Source: Cladosporium sp. IMV 00045
Taxonomy: Eukaryota; Ascomycota; Dothideomycetes; Cladosporiales; Cladosporiaceae
DNA length: 47,297 nt
Assembly (NCBI GenBank): GCA_001931905.2
Contig: MSJI02000726.1
Coordinates: 1-47,297, forward strand
Direction: 5' to 3'
The translations under genes and the position numbers were made by a program. A model generated the notes under the pieces. That model was given only the letters and a program-made list of their open reading frames with translations. It did no database searches and was not told the DNA's origin. Below, in pieces: positions 45,175 to 47,297 of this stretch; position 1 is the first letter of the stretch; every line of letters begins with the position of its first letter.

Positions 45175-47297
45175 ATGTTCGCGCATTGCCACGGCGACCT
45201 GTGGCGGTCCGACGACTTTTCGCGATGCTTTAAGCAAAAGTATGTTTCACCGCTGCGATCATTTTCCTCGCCTCACCTCGCAGGACAGAGCTCCGCTGAC
45301 TATATCTTCTCTTCACTGCCACAGCTACCTGCAGACTCTCATACCGCTGATCGCATGCGCCGCTTCCCTCTTATATTTGACACTACAGGTCATTCTGGCC
45401 GCTAGACGCTCGCGGCAACGAACTGCATACGATCTGTTAAAAGACCAACATCCCAATGGAGTGGCGGATGGCAGTGACGAGGAAGATGAGGAAGACGAGC
45501 TGAGATTGAACGAGGATCTGGCATTGATGGCCACGAAATCGGTCGCGGACGCTTCGGTCCTGCAGGTTGACCGGCCGAGAGGCGAGCTGCTGCTGCCGGT
45601 GGTTGAGGAGGTGTGCGTGCTCGCAGTGCTGGGTGTTCAGGTCGCGCTGCTGCAACAACATTGGCATGGGAAGGAACGTGTCGCGGCTATCGCTCAGGTT
45701 TCAGTGTGGGCATACATCGCGGCATTGACATCTCTCCGCTTGGTCTTCTCGGCTTCGCAGAGATTCTCCTTCTCTCGCCTCTGGTACCACACCGGCCTTC
45801 TCTACTTCGCCCAATGGATAGTGACCCTGCTGGTCTTCCGCTCGGAAATCATCCACCCGCATTCCAGCACCGTGCAGGCGCTGGTCAGCACGTACTTTGC
45901 TCTCAACACTGTCCTTACAATAATCGCTGGCACGTCGCGCATTGGCAACTCCGCAGTTCACGTTGAATACGAGGGCGATTTGAAGCCTGCTCAGGAACCT
46001 CTGGCCAGTGTCATTTCGGCTTTGACTTTCACCTGGGTCGACTCGGTCGTCTGGACGGGCTACAAGAAGGCTTACGAGATGAGCGATGTCTGGAACCTTG
46101 CTGTCAACGACAAGGCCGCGGCCATTCTCTCTGACTACCGCCAATTGAAGAAAACGAATGCACTGGCTTTCCACCTACTGAAGTATTTCAAGCGTGGTCT
46201 GCTTATTCAGGCTTCTTGGGCTGGAATCTCGGGTCTGGTCACTTTCGTCCCGACACTCCTCTTGAAAGCCATCCTCGAGTATGTCGAGAACCCGAATAGT
46301 GTCCCGAAGAATGCTGCTTGGTTCTACGTCTTCCTTCTTTTCGTCTCAGGCGTCGTCAACGCAACTTCTAGCGGTCAGGCACTTTGGCAGGGTAGAAGAG
46401 TGTGCATCAGACTGCGCGCTATTATCATTGGCGAAATCTATGCCAAAGCCCTGCGCCGAAGAGCTGCTGCCAGCTCCGATAAAGTGCTTGGAGAACAGGA
46501 TCAGAATGGCAAGAAGAATAACGAGAACGCGCCCAAGCAGAGCCTGATCAAGAAGATTCTATCATTCGGTCGTCAAAACAAGTCTGACAACACAAAGCCT
46601 GCCGCAAATCAAAAGCCTGAGCAGGACTCTCAAGTCACGTCCGGCGCCATCATCAATTTGATGGCTGTCGATTCTTTCAAGGTCGCCGAGATCAGCGCGT
46701 ATTTGCACTTCCTCTGGGCCGAGACGCCTGTCCAATTCGTCCTCGCTGTCGTTCTCCTCTACCAGATCCTCGGTTACAGTAGCATTGTTGGAATTGGTAT
46801 GATGGCTCTGCTGCTCCCTGTCAACATGTGGATCGCAAAGCAGTTCGCCTCCTCTCAAAAGAAGATCCTGGCCGCTACTGATGCTAGGATTCACACCACC
46901 AATGAGGTCCTCACCAACATCCGTATCATCAAATACTTTGCCTGGGAGCAGCGATTTTTGGGCTCGGTTGAGGAGAAGCGTGTCACGGAACTTCGCCACC
47001 TGCGTAACCGATACATCATCTGGTCTATTGCTGCTACAATCTGGTCTGGAGCCCCGGTCGTGATCACTTTCCTCACTTTCCTCATCTACACCGTCGTCGA
47101 GAAGAAGGACCTCATCCCGTCCGTTGCGTTCACTGCGCTTTCGCTGTTTAGTTTGCTGCGCATCCCGCTGGACCAACTGGCCGACATGGTTGCACACGTC
47201 CAGGAATCCAAGGTCTCCGTCGACCGTGTTGAGGAGTACCTCAACGAGCCTGAGACTGACAAGTACAACCAACTTGAAGCTGATGCGGTTGATGCGC
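45175..47297 (+). CDS. ABCC transporter (Ybt1/Bpt1-like), 3' end cut by window edge
   Basis: Exons 45175-45239 and 45325 to beyond the window end, across an 85-nt intron, encode the first ~679 residues in one open frame. The N-terminus (MFAHCHGDLWRSDDFSRC) precedes a TMD0 with several hydrophobic segments, an acidic stretch DEEDEEDELRLNED and the TMD1 region. The TMD1 region contains ABCC landmarks: ASVISALTFTWVDSVVW, SGAIINLMAVDSFKVAE, LTNIRIIKYFAWEQRF and IPLDQLADMV. These resemble yeast Ybt1/Bpt1-type vacuolar exporters (bile-acid-like and conjugate transport) more than the Ycf1-like gene at 23546. A Lys/Asn/Gln-rich insert (~residues 440-480) splits TMD1, as in Ybt1-type proteins. Both nucleotide-binding domains lie outside. 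Substrate unknown. Confidence 0.9.

Noticed and set aside
46562..47272. 236-codon antisense frame at the right end
   Set aside because: Lies opposite the open TMD1 coding frame of the second ABCC gene.

Overview
The window is nuclear DNA of a filamentous ascomycete (Pezizomycotina; Dothideomycetes is a reasonable guess, inferred and not tested). Genes are single and monocistronic on both strands. Introns are mostly 50-66 nt with GT...CTAAC/CTAAT...AG signals, and the gene content is eukaryotic: eRF1, SAC3, complex I NDUFA12, PGS1, AVT1-type permease, ABCC transporters and a hybrid histidine kinase. Introns were placed by eye from splice consensus, reading frame and family conservation, with no transcript data.

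Layout, left to right. 1-1070 (-): 5' part of a PA2G4/EBP1-like M24-family protein. 1071-4353: intergenic, with a TA-flanked MITE-like element at 2482-2777. 4354-10522 (+): PAS hybrid histidine kinase. 11055-12214 (+): mitochondrial Htd2-like dehydratase. 12477-14540 (-): vacuolar amino acid transporter. 15635-16951 (+): eRF1, followed by an unusual open 3' extension to 17427. 18579-19577 (+): RING-YEATS protein. 19857-21499 (-): PGS1, divergent from NDUFA12 at 21688-22499 (+, eight exons). 23546-29213 (+): full-length ABCC transporter, nine exons, one intron best read as a spliceosomal twin intron. 29214-32705: largely empty. 32706-34966 (+): DUF2841-type protein with upstream exons. 36127-41380 (+): SAC3. 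41957-43278 (+): adenylosuccinate synthetase. 45175-47297 (+): 5' part of a second ABCC transporter.

The most interesting feature is at the end of the eRF1 gene. The stop is UGA followed by CGG, a known readthrough-permissive context. An 11-nt spacer leads to a perfect 6-bp hairpin, and a second, stronger hairpin follows. The frame stays open for 80 codons up to a consensus phase-0 intron, and after splicing for 57 more codons to UAA. Together this looks like a self-regulating circuit in which the release factor's own abundance sets readthrough of its stop codon, with the downstream intron marking normally terminated mRNA for nonsense-mediated decay. A comparable circuit is known for plant eRF1; I know of none described in fungi.

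Other points of note are the twin intron in the ABCC gene, a 7-nt microexon in NDUFA12, a 188-bp shared promoter between two mitochondrial inner-membrane genes, and an 18-bp TTAGGG tract upstream of the RING-YEATS gene. The genes are otherwise mostly unrelated housekeeping loci; nothing looks like a biosynthetic cluster.
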